Source of the DNA: Bacillota bacterium
GTDB taxonomy: Bacteria > Bacillota > Clostridia > Christensenellales > UMGS416
Assembly (NCBI GenBank): GCA_023422005.1
Contig: JAEZSC010000117.1
Span: 1-48,573 of the forward strand
Length of the DNA stretch: 48,573 bases
Reading direction: 5' to 3'
Part shown: one piece after another, positions 14,598-22,390 of the stretch
Numbering within the stretch: position 1 is the stretch's first letter
Layout: every line of letters begins with the position of its first letter
Translations under genes and position numbers: made by a program
Notes under the pieces: model-generated
Seen by the model: only the letters and a program-made list of their open reading frames with translations
Database searches by the model: none
What the model was told of the DNA's origin: nothing

Positions 14598-15248
14598 ATG
14601 AAAAACGCGCTGCCAAACCTGCCCGAGGCACTTATGCCGGTCAGCGACGCCCAGCAGGCCATCCCCGCTCTGCTGAGGGAGCACGGTGAGCTGCAAGGCC
14701 TGCACCTGAAGGGCCTAACCGTGGATCTGGACGCCGTGGAGGCTCCTTTTGCCGATTTTTCCGGCTGCTTGTTTGAATCCTGCGTCGTGACGCTCAAAAG
14801 TACCAGACGCTGCGGCTTCACCGACGTCGCCTTTCGCAATTGCGATCTGTCCAACGCCAACTTCCACAAGAGCACATTCATCCGCGCGCTGCTCTCGGAC
14901 AGCAAGGCGCTGGGCGCCAATTTCTCCGAGGCCATCCTGCGGGGTGTCACGCTCAAGAACATCATCCTTCGCTACACCAACCTGACCGCCTGCAAGCTGA
15001 CCAACGTGCGCTTCGAGGGCTGCGACCTGTTGCAGGCGTCGCTGGAGGATTGCAAGCTGTCCACGGTGGAATTCGATCATTGCAACCTGAGCTCCGCCAC
15101 GTTCTCTTTTACCGCCCTCAAGGGCGTGGATTTGACGACCTGCGATCTGCAGGGCATCCGCGCCAACCTGCCGGACCTGCGCGGCGCCATCGTGGGCAGC
15201 CACCAGGCGGTGGACCTGGCGGCGCTGCTGGGCGTGGTCATCAAGTAG
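14598..15248 (+). CDS. Pentapeptide-repeat protein
   Basis: 216 residues forming a right-handed beta-helix of A(D/N)LxX-type pentapeptides (ADFSGCLFESC, CDLSNANFHKSTF, GANFSEAILRGVTL, CDLLQASLEDCKL). It ends with the SHQAVDLAALLGVVIK tail seen in Qnr/McbG-like proteins. Some relatives mimic DNA and protect gyrase from quinolones or microcins, but most are uncharacterised. It lies 25 bp behind the J-protein gene with a GGAGG box, so it may be the third gene of that operon. I do not claim resistance. Confidence 0.85.
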   Translation: MKNALPNLPEALMPVSDAQQAIPALLREHGELQGLHLKGLTVDLDAVEAPFADFSGCLFESCVVTLKSTRRCGFTDVAFRNCDLSNANFHKSTFIRALLSDSKALGANFSEAILRGVTLKNIILRYTNLTACKLTNVRFEGCDLLQASLEDCKLSTVEFDHCNLSSATFSFTALKGVDLTTCDLQGIRANLPDLRGAIVGSHQAVDLAALLGVVIK

Positions 15249-15292
15249 GGCCTCGCTTCAGGGGCCAAGGAAAATAGGAGGCCACGCCGTTC

Positions 15293-15877
15293 ATGGAACA
15301 GAGTGCTTTTCAAACTTATTACTGGCAGAACGACAAGGTCCGGCTGCGCCTGTGGGAACCCAGGGACGCCCAATACGACTACACCAACAATCTCGACAGC
15401 GAGGCTATGGCTCTGGATATGGAGGAAATCGGCCTACCCCCAAGGAAGACCAAAGTTGATACCGACGGGGATTCTGCGGAACCCAACGCCAGCGCACCGG
15501 CATTCACCATAGAGGACCTGAACGGCAACTATGTAGGGCGAATTCAATACAACTACATCAACGAACGTCGCGGCACTTTTTCAATCGGGTTGTTTTTGCA
15601 CCGAGAACAGCGCGGCAAAGGTTATGGAAAGGCAGCAATGAGCATTCTGCTAAGATACGCCTTTGACGAACGGCGCCTGCATAAGTTCAACGGCTATTGC
15701 CTGGGTGTCAACACCGCCTCCGCGGCCATGATGAAGTCACTGGGTTGCAAGCTGGAAGGCATCGTTCGTGAGGTAATCTACTTACACGGCAAATATCATG
15801 ATAGCCATCTGTATGGGTTGACCGAGCAGGAGTATCGCACTCGGGACAACGGTCATGCGGTTTTAGTTAAGGAGTAA
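15293..15877 (+). CDS. GNAT family N-acetyltransferase (RimJ/RimL-like)
   Basis: 194 residues with the GNAT core: FSIGLFLHREQRGKGYGKAA carries the acetyl-CoA motif A (Q/RxxGxG), followed by a helix and NTASAAMMKSLGCKLEGIVREVIYLHGKYHDSHLYGL, the typical C-terminus of RimL-type enzymes. The substrate is unknown. An AGGAGG box lies upstream. The GC content is slightly lower than that of neighbours. Confidence 0.88.
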   Translation: MEQSAFQTYYWQNDKVRLRLWEPRDAQYDYTNNLDSEAMALDMEEIGLPPRKTKVDTDGDSAEPNASAPAFTIEDLNGNYVGRIQYNYINERRGTFSIGLFLHREQRGKGYGKAAMSILLRYAFDERRLHKFNGYCLGVNTASAAMMKSLGCKLEGIVREVIYLHGKYHDSHLYGLTEQEYRTRDNGHAVLVKE

Positions 15878-15976
15878 GGATCAGAGCTACAACGATAATG
15901 CCTTCCTCCACCTACGACCGAAGAGGAATACCGGACGCTGTATTCAGGCAAGGCATAGACCGGCGGACAACAGCAT

Positions 15977-16005
15977 TTGAGCCTCTGCCGCTCTTGCTGT
16001 ATAAT
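15977..16005 (+). promoter_or_regulatory. Promoter of tyrS
   Basis: TTGAGC and TATAAT are 17 bp apart. The leader to the ATG at 16050 is only about 38 nt, too short for a T-box. Confidence 0.75.
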
Positions 16006-16049
16006 ATTTGATTGACGATAACACAATTTTTATAGACGGAGCGTAAACC

Positions 16050-17270
16050 ATGCCAAACGTACTGGACACGCTGCGGGAGCGCGGCTTTCTGCAGCAGATC
16101 ACCTTCGAGGACGAGCTTTACAAGCTGTTGGACAATGAATCGGTCACGTTCTACGTGGGCTTTGACCCCACCGCCGACAGCCTGCACATTGGCCACTACA
16201 TTCCGGTGATGGCCATGGCCCACATGCAGCGCGCCGGGCACCGGCCCATCGCGCTGGTGGGCGGCGGCACCGCCATGGTCGGCGACCCTTCGGGCAAGAC
16301 CGACATGCGCAGGATGCTGACCGCTGAGGACATCGCCGCCAACGCTGAAAGCATCAAGGGCCAGTTCAGCCGCTTCTTCGATTTTGCCGACGGCCGCGCC
16401 ATCATGGATAACAACGCCGACTGGCTGTTGAACCTGAACTACGTGAACTTCCTGCGGGAGGTCGGCGTACACTTCTCGGTGAACCGCATGCTGACCGCCG
16501 AGTGCTACAAGCAGCGCCTGGAAAAGGGCTTAAGCTTCCTGGAATTCAACTACATGCTGATGCAGGGCTACGATTTCCTGGTGCTGCACAACAAATACGG
16601 CTGCAAGCTGCAGATGGGCGGCGACGACCAGTGGAGCAACATGCTGGCCGGGGCCGATTTGATCCGCCGCAAGGAGGGCAAACCCGCCTATGTGTGCACG
16701 TTCTCGCTGTTGACGACCAGCGAGGGCAAGAAGATGGGCAAGACCGAGAAGGGCGCGCTGTGGCTGAGCGCGGCGCGCACGCCGCCCTATGAGTTCTACC
16801 AGTACTGGCGCAACATCGAGGACGCCAGCGTCGGCAAAGCCTTGGCGCTGCTGACCTTCCTGCCCATGGACGAGGTGAACCGCCTGGCCAGCCTGCCCGG
16901 TGAGCGCATCAACGAGGCCAAGAAGACGCTGGCCTACGAGGTAACAAAGCTGATTCATGGTGAGGCCGAGGCCGACGCCGCCCGCACCGCCGCCGAAGCG
17001 CTGTTCGAGGGCGGCAGCGACAGCTCTACGATGCCCGCTACCAGCTTCACGGCGGAGGCGTTCGCACCCATGCGCATCGTGGACGTGATGGCCGCGTGCG
17101 GCTTGTGTGCCAGCAAGAGCGAGGCCACGCGCCTGGTCAAGGAGGGCGCCGTGTCCATCGATGGCCGCAAGGTCAGTGACCCCAACGAACACCCCGACTT
17201 CGCAGCCGGAAGCTCCTTTGTGATCCGCAAGGGCAAGAAGGTCTATCACCGCGTGAGCATAGATGGCTGA
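16050..17270 (+). CDS. tyrS: Tyrosyl-tRNA synthetase
   Basis: A class I synthetase of 406 residues. The ATP-binding HIGH motif is exact at residues 46-49 (DSLHIGHY), and the KMSKS equivalent is KMGKT in the stretch GKKMGKTEKGALWL. The C-terminal S4 RNA-binding domain is at about 335-400 (SKSEATRLVKEGAVSIDGRKV). Length and layout fit the bacterial TyrRS. Its end overlaps the IMPACT-family gene by 8 bp. Unlike serS in this window, it has no T-box. Confidence 0.97.
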   Translation: MPNVLDTLRERGFLQQITFEDELYKLLDNESVTFYVGFDPTADSLHIGHYIPVMAMAHMQRAGHRPIALVGGGTAMVGDPSGKTDMRRMLTAEDIAANAESIKGQFSRFFDFADGRAIMDNNADWLLNLNYVNFLREVGVHFSVNRMLTAECYKQRLEKGLSFLEFNYMLMQGYDFLVLHNKYGCKLQMGGDDQWSNMLAGADLIRRKEGKPAYVCTFSLLTTSEGKKMGKTEKGALWLSAARTPPYEFYQYWRNIEDASVGKALALLTFLPMDEVNRLASLPGERINEAKKTLAYEVTKLIHGEAEADAARTAAEALFEGGSDSSTMPATSFTAEAFAPMRIVDVMAACGLCASKSEATRLVKEGAVSIDGRKVSDPNEHPDFAAGSSFVIRKGKKVYHRVSIDG

Positions 17271-17904
17271 AGCGGCGAACAACCCGCCGCGCTACCGCAC
17301 GCTGGAGCACGAGGGCAGCTGGGAATTCACCGAGAAGAAGTCCCGCTTTGTGGGCTACGCCGCGCCGGCGCTGCGCGAGGACGAGGCGATGCGCTTTGTG
17401 GAATCGGTGCGCGCCCGGCACCCTGGCTGCAGCGCCGTGCTCTATGCCTATGCTTGTGGGTATCACGGTGAGCTACAGCGCTTCCACGACGCTCACGAGC
17501 CCTCCGGCGGCCTGCTGATGCTGGAAGCGCTCAAGCGTGCCCAGGTGTGCGGCGCGGCCACAGCTGTGGTGCGCTACTACGGCGGCATTCAGCTGGGCGC
17601 CGGGCCGCTGGGGCGGGCCTTTGCCCAGGCAGCGGCCCAGGCCGTCGCCCAGGCTGGCCCCTGCGAGGTCGAGCGCACACTCTGCTTCTCCGTGGCCTTG
17701 GATTATGCCTTGGCTGGCAAGCTGGAGCATTGGTTCGCCCACTCCCCCCACCGGCTGCTGGCGCTGGACTACGGCGAGCGGGTGCAGGCCCGCGCTGAAG
17801 TGCGCCTGTCTCAGCATGAGCGTTTCCGCGCCGACATCGCCGACCTGACCGCCGGCCAGGCCGAGCCCGAGCTGCTCAGCGAACGATACGCCCGTTGGGA
17901 TTAA
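17263..17904 (+). CDS. IMPACT/YigZ family protein
   Basis: 213 residues. The N-terminal IMPACT domain is recognised by EKKSRFVGY near residue 25, HP.CSAVLYAYA, DAHEPSGGL and VVRYYGGIQLGAGPLGRAF; the last strings are diagnostic. A C-terminal DUF1949-like ferredoxin fold follows. Relatives are YvyE in Bacillus and YigZ in E. coli; the eukaryotic IMPACT protein regulates Gcn2 translation control. The bacterial role is unclear. It is translationally coupled to tyrS. Confidence 0.92.
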   Translation: MAEAANNPPRYRTLEHEGSWEFTEKKSRFVGYAAPALREDEAMRFVESVRARHPGCSAVLYAYACGYHGELQRFHDAHEPSGGLLMLEALKRAQVCGAATAVVRYYGGIQLGAGPLGRAFAQAAAQAVAQAGPCEVERTLCFSVALDYALAGKLEHWFAHSPHRLLALDYGERVQARAEVRLSQHERFRADIADLTAGQAEPELLSERYARWD

Positions 17905-17938
17905 GGCAATTTATCGTGCCCACAAGGTCGCGAATCGG

Positions 17939-17967
17939 TTGACACTTGAGAGCAAATATGATAAAAA
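17939..17967 (+). promoter_or_regulatory. Possible promoter of ilvE
   Basis: A consensus TTGACA has a weak TAAAAA at 17 bp. A better TATGAT at 17958 is too close. The AT-rich region before ilvE is otherwise featureless. Confidence 0.4.
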
Positions 17968-18052
17968 TAAGTAATTTTACAAGCGCATAAAGAACTGCTC
18001 ATATGAGCACACTATGATGTGCATCATTCGCAAATAGCGGGAGGTCAATTGC

Positions 18053-19120
18053 ATGGGTCTGTTTCCAGTCGTCGCCAATGAGAACCTGAAGCAAAAATAT
18101 ACCGACGCCAAGTCGTTGAAATTCGGCAAGCTATTTACCGATTACATGCTGACGTGGCAGTACACGACCGGCCAAGGTTGGCATGACGGCAAGATAGAGC
18201 CCTACGCCGATTTCAAGATGGACCCGGCCTCCATGGTGCTGCACTATGGCCAAGCCATATTCGAAGGCCTCAAGGCATATAAGCGCGCCGACGGCAAGAC
18301 GCTGCTGTTCCGTGCCCGGGACAACTTCCGCCGCATGAACGCATCGGCTGAGCGCCTGTGCATGCCCACGCTGGATGTGGAGCAGGCCTATGAGGGGCTG
18401 TGCGAGCTGCTGCGCATCGAAGATGCGTGGATCCCCGACGCGCCGGGCACGTCGCTGTACATCCGCCCCACGATGATCGCTACGGACCCCTTTCTGGGCG
18501 TCAAGGCCAGCGACAACTATCTGTTCTTCATCATCTTAAGCCCCGTGGGTCCCTACTACCCGGAGGGCTTCAACCCGGTGAAGATCTATGTGGAAAACGA
18601 TTATGTGCGCGCCGTGAAAGGCGGCACCGGCACCACCAAGAGCGCCGGCAACTATGCCGCCAGCATATTGGCCGGCGAACAGGCCAAGCACAGCGGCTAC
18701 ACGCAGGTGCTGTGGCTGGACGGTGTGCATCGCCGCTACATCGAGGAAGTCGGCGCGATGAACATCTTCTTTCGGTTCCGCGATGAGCTCGTGACGCCGG
18801 CGCTGGCCGGCAGCATACTGGCGGGCATCACCCGCTCCTCCATCCTCACGCTGGCCCAGGACATGGGCCTAAAGGTCAGTGAGCGCGCCGTGGCCATCGA
18901 CGAGGTATTCGACGCCCACGACCGCGGCGATCTGCTGGAGGTCTTCGGCAGCGGCACAGCTGCGGTCGTATCTCCCGTGGGCGAGATGAAGTGGCAGGAC
19001 CGCACGATCACGATCAACGGCAACCGCACCGGCGAGCTTGCGCAAAAGCTCTACGATCAACTGACCGGCATACAGCTGGGCAAGGTGGCCGACCCCCACG
19101 GCTGGGTCACGGTGGTCTAG
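18053..19120 (+). CDS. ilvE: Branched-chain amino acid aminotransferase
   Basis: 355 residues, fold-type IV PLP enzyme of the longer BCAT subfamily. The PLP lysine lies in KGGTGTTKSAGNYAAS, and DGVHRRYIEEVGAMNIFF and GSGTAAVVSPVG are further family landmarks. It transfers the amino group between glutamate and the 2-oxo acids of leucine, isoleucine and valine. A GGGAGG box precedes the ATG. It is followed by asd about 100 bp later; a shared operon is possible as no terminator is seen between them. Confidence 0.95.
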   Translation: MGLFPVVANENLKQKYTDAKSLKFGKLFTDYMLTWQYTTGQGWHDGKIEPYADFKMDPASMVLHYGQAIFEGLKAYKRADGKTLLFRARDNFRRMNASAERLCMPTLDVEQAYEGLCELLRIEDAWIPDAPGTSLYIRPTMIATDPFLGVKASDNYLFFIILSPVGPYYPEGFNPVKIYVENDYVRAVKGGTGTTKSAGNYAASILAGEQAKHSGYTQVLWLDGVHRRYIEEVGAMNIFFRFRDELVTPALAGSILAGITRSSILTLAQDMGLKVSERAVAIDEVFDAHDRGDLLEVFGSGTAAVVSPVGEMKWQDRTITINGNRTGELAQKLYDQLTGIQLGKVADPHGWVTVV

Positions 19121-19218
19121 GCAATCGCTGAAGAAAACGCCACCTGCCGCATACGATAAAGAAATGAAATAATTCACAGCAGCCGCGTGGCGGCCGCCGT
19201 AGAGAAGCGAGGAAAAGG

Positions 19219-20301
19219 ATGCAGAATAAACTCAAAGTTGCCATTGCCGGCGCAGGCATGGTCGGCCAGCGCTTCGCCATATTGCTGGAAAACCACCCGT
19301 GGTTTGAGGTCACAACGATCGCCGCCAGCCCCCGTTCCGCCGGCAAGACCTTTGCCCAGGCCGTGGAAGGCCGCTGGAACATGCCCAAACCCATACCCGA
19401 GGCCATGAAGGACATCGTCGTCGTGGATGCCTCCGACGTGCAGGCCGTGACCGCAAACGCGGACCTCGTGTTCTGCGCAGTGGACATGGACAAGGCCGCC
19501 ACCCGCGCGCTGGAGGAGGCTTATGCCAAGGCCGAGACACCGGTCGTCAGCAACAACTCCGCGTGCCGCATGCTGCCCGACGTTCCCATGTTGATCCCCG
19601 AGATCAACCACGCCCATACCGCCGTGATTGCTGCCCAGCGCAAGCGCCTGGGTACCCAGCGCGGCTTCATCACCGTGAAGCCCAACTGCTCGATACAAAG
19701 CTACGTGCCGGCGCTGGAGCCGCTGCGGGATTTTGGGATCTCCAAAGTGCTGGCCTGCACGTATCAGGCCATCTCTGGCGCGGGCAAGAACTTCGACATG
19801 TGGCCGGAAATGATCGACAACGTGATCCCCTTCATCGGCGGCGAGGAAGAAAAGAGCGAGAAGGAACCGCTGAAGATCTGGGGCGACGTGCGCGACGGCA
19901 TCATCGTGAACGCCGAGAGCCCCTCCATCACGACCCAGTGCATCCGTGTGCCGGTAACCGATGGCCATCTGGCGGCAGTGTTCGTGAGCTTCGACCGCAA
20001 GCCCGGCAAGGACGAGATCATCGACCGCTGGCGCACCTACAAGAGCAAGCCCGCCCAGATGGGCCTGCCCAGCGCGCCAGACCCGTTCCTGGCCTATTTT
20101 GAGGAGGACAACCGCCCGCAGACCAAGCTGGACCGCGACTTCGGCAACGGCATGGGCGTGACCATGGGCCGCTTGCGGGAGGACAGCCATTATGACTACA
20201 AGTTCGTGTGCCTGAGCCATAACACGCTGCGCGGCGCCGCCGGTGGCGGCGTGCTCTCGGCAGAGTATCTGGTCAAGGAAGGGTATATTACAGCGAAGTA
20301 A
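19219..20301 (+). CDS. asd: Aspartate-semialdehyde dehydrogenase
   Basis: 360 residues. The Rossmann loop GAGMVGQRF is near residue 10, and the catalytic Cys157 is in ITVKPNCSIQ, the form typical of the archaeal/fungal-type ASADH branch rather than the E. coli type. GHLAAVFVSF carries the substrate histidine region. It reduces aspartyl phosphate to the semialdehyde on the way to lysine, diaminopimelate, threonine and methionine. It is preceded by GAGGAAAAGG and followed by a strong terminator. Confidence 0.93.
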   Translation: MQNKLKVAIAGAGMVGQRFAILLENHPWFEVTTIAASPRSAGKTFAQAVEGRWNMPKPIPEAMKDIVVVDASDVQAVTANADLVFCAVDMDKAATRALEEAYAKAETPVVSNNSACRMLPDVPMLIPEINHAHTAVIAAQRKRLGTQRGFITVKPNCSIQSYVPALEPLRDFGISKVLACTYQAISGAGKNFDMWPEMIDNVIPFIGGEEEKSEKEPLKIWGDVRDGIIVNAESPSITTQCIRVPVTDGHLAAVFVSFDRKPGKDEIIDRWRTYKSKPAQMGLPSAPDPFLAYFEEDNRPQTKLDRDFGNGMGVTMGRLREDSHYDYKFVCLSHNTLRGAAGGGVLSAEYLVKEGYITAK

Positions 20302-20308
20302 AAGGTTA

Positions 20309-20337
20309 AGGGCTGTCTCGCTGAGACAGCCCTATTT
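20309..20337 (+). terminator. Terminator of asd
   Basis: The stem AGGGCTGTCTC / GAGACAGCCCT with a 3-nt loop is followed by ATTTGTT. The arm GGGCTGTC is also the terminal sequence of the repeats at 28833 and 43823. Confidence 0.8.
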
Positions 20338-20349
20338 GTTAGTGGAAAG

Positions 20350-20412
20350 AATTTCGCGCCATCGGGCGCGACCAAAGGGCTTTCCGGTCGCCCTTTGGAA
20401 ACCTTCGGCCCA
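20350..20412 (-). repeat. Branched intergenic repeat, short form, copy 3 of 5
   Basis: On the minus strand it reads GGGCCGAAGGTTTCC, hairpin CCAAAGGGC/GCCCTTTGG, hairpin CGCGCC/GGCGCG, then GAAATTC. The outer arms GGTTTC/GAAATT are one base off the pairing seen in the other copies. No terminal inverted repeats are seen around this copy. Confidence 0.8.
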
Positions 20413-20452
20413 AAAAACAGATACGCGAGATCACGATAAAGGAACCCTCCTT

Positions 20453-21427
20453 ATGAAATCCAATCTGTTGCAATTGCTCAGAGAAACTGACGAATATGTC
20501 TCCGGTGAAGCTCTAAGCGCCCAACTGGGCGTCACCCGCGCCGCCGTGTGGAAGGCCGTGCAGGCGCTGCGGGAACAGGGCTACGCCATAGACGCCGTGC
20601 CCAACCGCGGCTACCGCCTGACAGCTTCCCCTGACGCACTGACCGAAGATGAAATCCTCCCCGGCATGCAAACGCGCTGGCTGGGCCGCACTGTGTACCA
20701 CTACGCCGAAGTGGGTTCCACCAACGTGCAGGCGCGCCAGGAGGCTGACCGGGGTGCGCCCGATGGCAGCGCCTTCCTGGCCGAGCGCCAGACCGCCGGG
20801 CGTGGCCGCCTGGGCCGCACATGGGATTCCCCCGCCAGCGAGGGCATCTGGATGAGCCTGCTGCTGCGCCCCCCGGCCGCGCCGCAGGCCATGCTGCCCA
20901 TCACATTGGTCACCGGGTTGGCCGTGTGCCGCGCGCTGCGGGCGCAGGCCGGTGTGGACGCCCGCATCAAATGGCCCAACGACATCGTGGCCGGCGGCAA
21001 AAAAGTTTGCGGCGTACTAACCGAGATGAGCGCCGAGGCCGAGGGCATCCGCCATGTCATCGTGGGCATCGGCGTCAACGTAAACACTCAGCGCTTCCCC
21101 GTGGAGCTGCAGGCCACGGCCACTTCGCTGCGGCTGCTGACCGGCCAGGCGCAGGACCGCAAGGCCCTGGCACAGCGTCTGCTGCTGGAGTGCGAGACCG
21201 CCTTTGACTTGCTGCTCACCGACGGCTTTGAAGCCATGCGCGGCGAGTATCGCTCCTTCAGTGCCACGCTGGGACAGCATGTGCGGGCCACCGGCCGCGA
21301 CGGCGCCGTCGAAGGCATTGCCCGCGACATCACGCCCGGCGGCGACTTGGTCATCGACACCGCCGCGGGGCCGGTCACCGTGACCAGCGGCGAGGTGTCG
21401 GTGCGGGGCATCTACGGGTACGCGTGA
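20453..21427 (+). CDS. birA: Bifunctional biotin-protein ligase / biotin repressor BirA
   Basis: 324 residues. The N-terminal winged helix (about 1-60, VSGEALSAQLGVTRAAVWKAV) is the DNA-binding part. The ligase domain has TAGRGRLGRTW, the biotinyl-AMP loop, and KWPNDIV; the C-terminal SH3-like domain ends at GIYGYA. It attaches biotin to carboxylases and, with biotinyl-AMP bound, represses biotin genes. An operator that fits it lies 24 bp after its stop, ahead of bioY, so the target in this window is biotin uptake. Start ATG 20453 is chosen because upstream codons run into the repeat at 20350-20412. Confidence 0.95.
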   Translation: MKSNLLQLLRETDEYVSGEALSAQLGVTRAAVWKAVQALREQGYAIDAVPNRGYRLTASPDALTEDEILPGMQTRWLGRTVYHYAEVGSTNVQARQEADRGAPDGSAFLAERQTAGRGRLGRTWDSPASEGIWMSLLLRPPAAPQAMLPITLVTGLAVCRALRAQAGVDARIKWPNDIVAGGKKVCGVLTEMSAEAEGIRHVIVGIGVNVNTQRFPVELQATATSLRLLTGQAQDRKALAQRLLLECETAFDLLLTDGFEAMRGEYRSFSATLGQHVRATGRDGAVEGIARDITPGGDLVIDTAAGPVTVTSGEVSVRGIYGYA

Positions 21428-21450
21428 TCGCCTGTCTCACACAGTCTCAA

Positions 21451-21482
21451 TTGTAAACCGTTTCATATATATCGGTTGACAT
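21451..21482 (+). promoter_or_regulatory. BirA operator
   Basis: Half-sites TTGTAAAC and GTTGACAT are separated by 16 bp, the inverted arrangement expected for Gram-positive BirA sites (consensus TGTTAAC, about 15-16 bp, GTTAACA). The right half-site overlaps the -35 hexamer of the promoter at 21476. Confidence 0.8.
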
Positions 21483-21504
21483 TCCTTATGCCTTCCTTTA
21501 CAAT
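21476..21504 (+). promoter_or_regulatory. Promoter of bioY, overlapped by the BirA operator
   Basis: TTGACA and TACAAT are 17 bp apart. Bound BirA would cover the -35 region. The start codon is 240 bp further on because a MITE-like element fills the leader. Confidence 0.75.
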
Positions 21505-21519
21505 GAGCCCATCTCATCA

Positions 21520-21727
21520 AGGGAATCGCTGAATAAATGAGGCGTCCGAATTGCGAAGTGAATTTTTCTGTCCTGCCAGGCGGAGGAGGTCGCTTATGCC
21601 GCAGTGCATAGGCGGCCGACCTGGCTGCTTGGGCGAGCAGGAGCCGAAGGCTCCGACCAGCCGACAACGCAGCAGGCCGGAAAAAGACCAAGCAAGGCGG
21701 ATGCCGTGCTTTATTCAGCGCTTCCCT
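21520..21727 (+). mobile_element. MITE-like element, copy A (208 bp)
   Basis: The terminal inverted repeats are AGGGAATCGCTGAATAAA and, reverse-complemented, AGGGAAGCGCTGAATAAA (17 of 18 match). There is no transposase. It is homologous along its length to 36054-36242 in the opposite orientation, including GGCGTCC, GTGCATAGGCG, GGCTGCTTGGGCGAGCAG and AAAAAGACCAAGCAA. A target-site duplication is not obvious. The element lies in the 5' leader of bioY; its right end abuts the AAGGAAGG ribosome-binding site. Confidence 0.75.
21623..21662 (+). repeat. Three-way-junction module inside MITE copy A
   Basis: It reads GGCT, hairpin TGCT-TGGGCG-AGCA, hairpin GGAGCC/GGCTCC, then GACCAGCC. The same layout with a different second stem occurs at 721-760 and 37480-37519 on the minus strand. 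Confidence 0.7.
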
Positions 21728-21743
21728 AAGGAAGGTATCATTT

Positions 21744-22322
21744 ATGAATCGTAAAATCCAATTAAGAGACTGGATACTGGCCGCGCTGTTCATCGTGCTG
21801 ATGTCCGTCAGCGCGCGGATCACGCTGCCCATCCCGCTGGTACCCATCACATTACAGTTCACTGTGGTGGCGCTGGCCGGCCTGCTGCTGGGTCCCCGCA
21901 TGGGCGCTTTGAGCATGGCCGTCTATCTCTTCATGGGCCTGGTCGGGCTTCCGGTTTTCGCCACTGGTGGCGGCTTCAGCTATGTGACTCAACCCACCAT
22001 CGGCTATCTGGTGGGTTTCATTCCCGCGGCGGCAGTCATTGGTATACTGGCACACAAAGTGACCATCACAGGCGCTAAGCCCGCTTTCTGGGCGCTTTTG
22101 TTGGCCGTTCTGGCCGGCCTGGCGGTGGTATATGCGCTGGGCGTGGCTGGGCTGTACGCGGTGATGAATCTTGTCAAGGGCAAGACGACCACCCTGCCAT
22201 CGGCGTTGTACCTTGGCGTGGTGCCTTTTCTGATTGGCGACGGCATCAAGAGCGTGGTCGCAGCGACGCTAGGCGTTATTTTAATCCCTGTGAAAGAGCG
22301 AATCTGGCAAAACCGACATTGA
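21744..22322 (+). CDS. bioY: Biotin ECF transporter substrate-binding subunit BioY
   Basis: 192 residues with about six membrane segments and the BioY signatures PIPLVPITLQ near residue 32, LLGPRMGALSMAVYLFMGLVGLPVF and GGFSYVTQPTIGYLVGF. It binds biotin at the membrane and works with a shared ECF energising module encoded elsewhere. It is placed after birA and a BirA operator, so biotin sufficiency should shut it off. The ribosome-binding site AAGGAAGG lies at the very end of the MITE. Confidence 0.95.
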   Translation: MNRKIQLRDWILAALFIVLMSVSARITLPIPLVPITLQFTVVALAGLLLGPRMGALSMAVYLFMGLVGLPVFATGGGFSYVTQPTIGYLVGFIPAAAVIGILAHKVTITGAKPAFWALLLAVLAGLAVVYALGVAGLYAVMNLVKGKTTTLPSALYLGVVPFLIGDGIKSVVAATLGVILIPVKERIWQNRH

Positions 22323-22356
22323 TACTTAACCGGTGGCAATTCCGGTAACGCAAAGA

Positions 22357-22386
22357 CATCGCCCGGCGATCATTCGCCGGGCGATG
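22357..22386. terminator. Bidirectional terminator between bioY and the YkuD-VanX gene
   Basis: A perfect 13-bp stem, CATCGCCCGGCGA / TCGCCGGGCGATG with loop TCAT, lies between convergent stops with a T-containing tail on the plus side. Confidence 0.8.
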
Positions 22387-22390
22387 AGGT

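Noticed and set aside
15878..16049. T-box ahead of tyrS
   Set aside because: The transcript leader is too short and has no GGTGGCACCGCGG-type box, unlike the serS leader.
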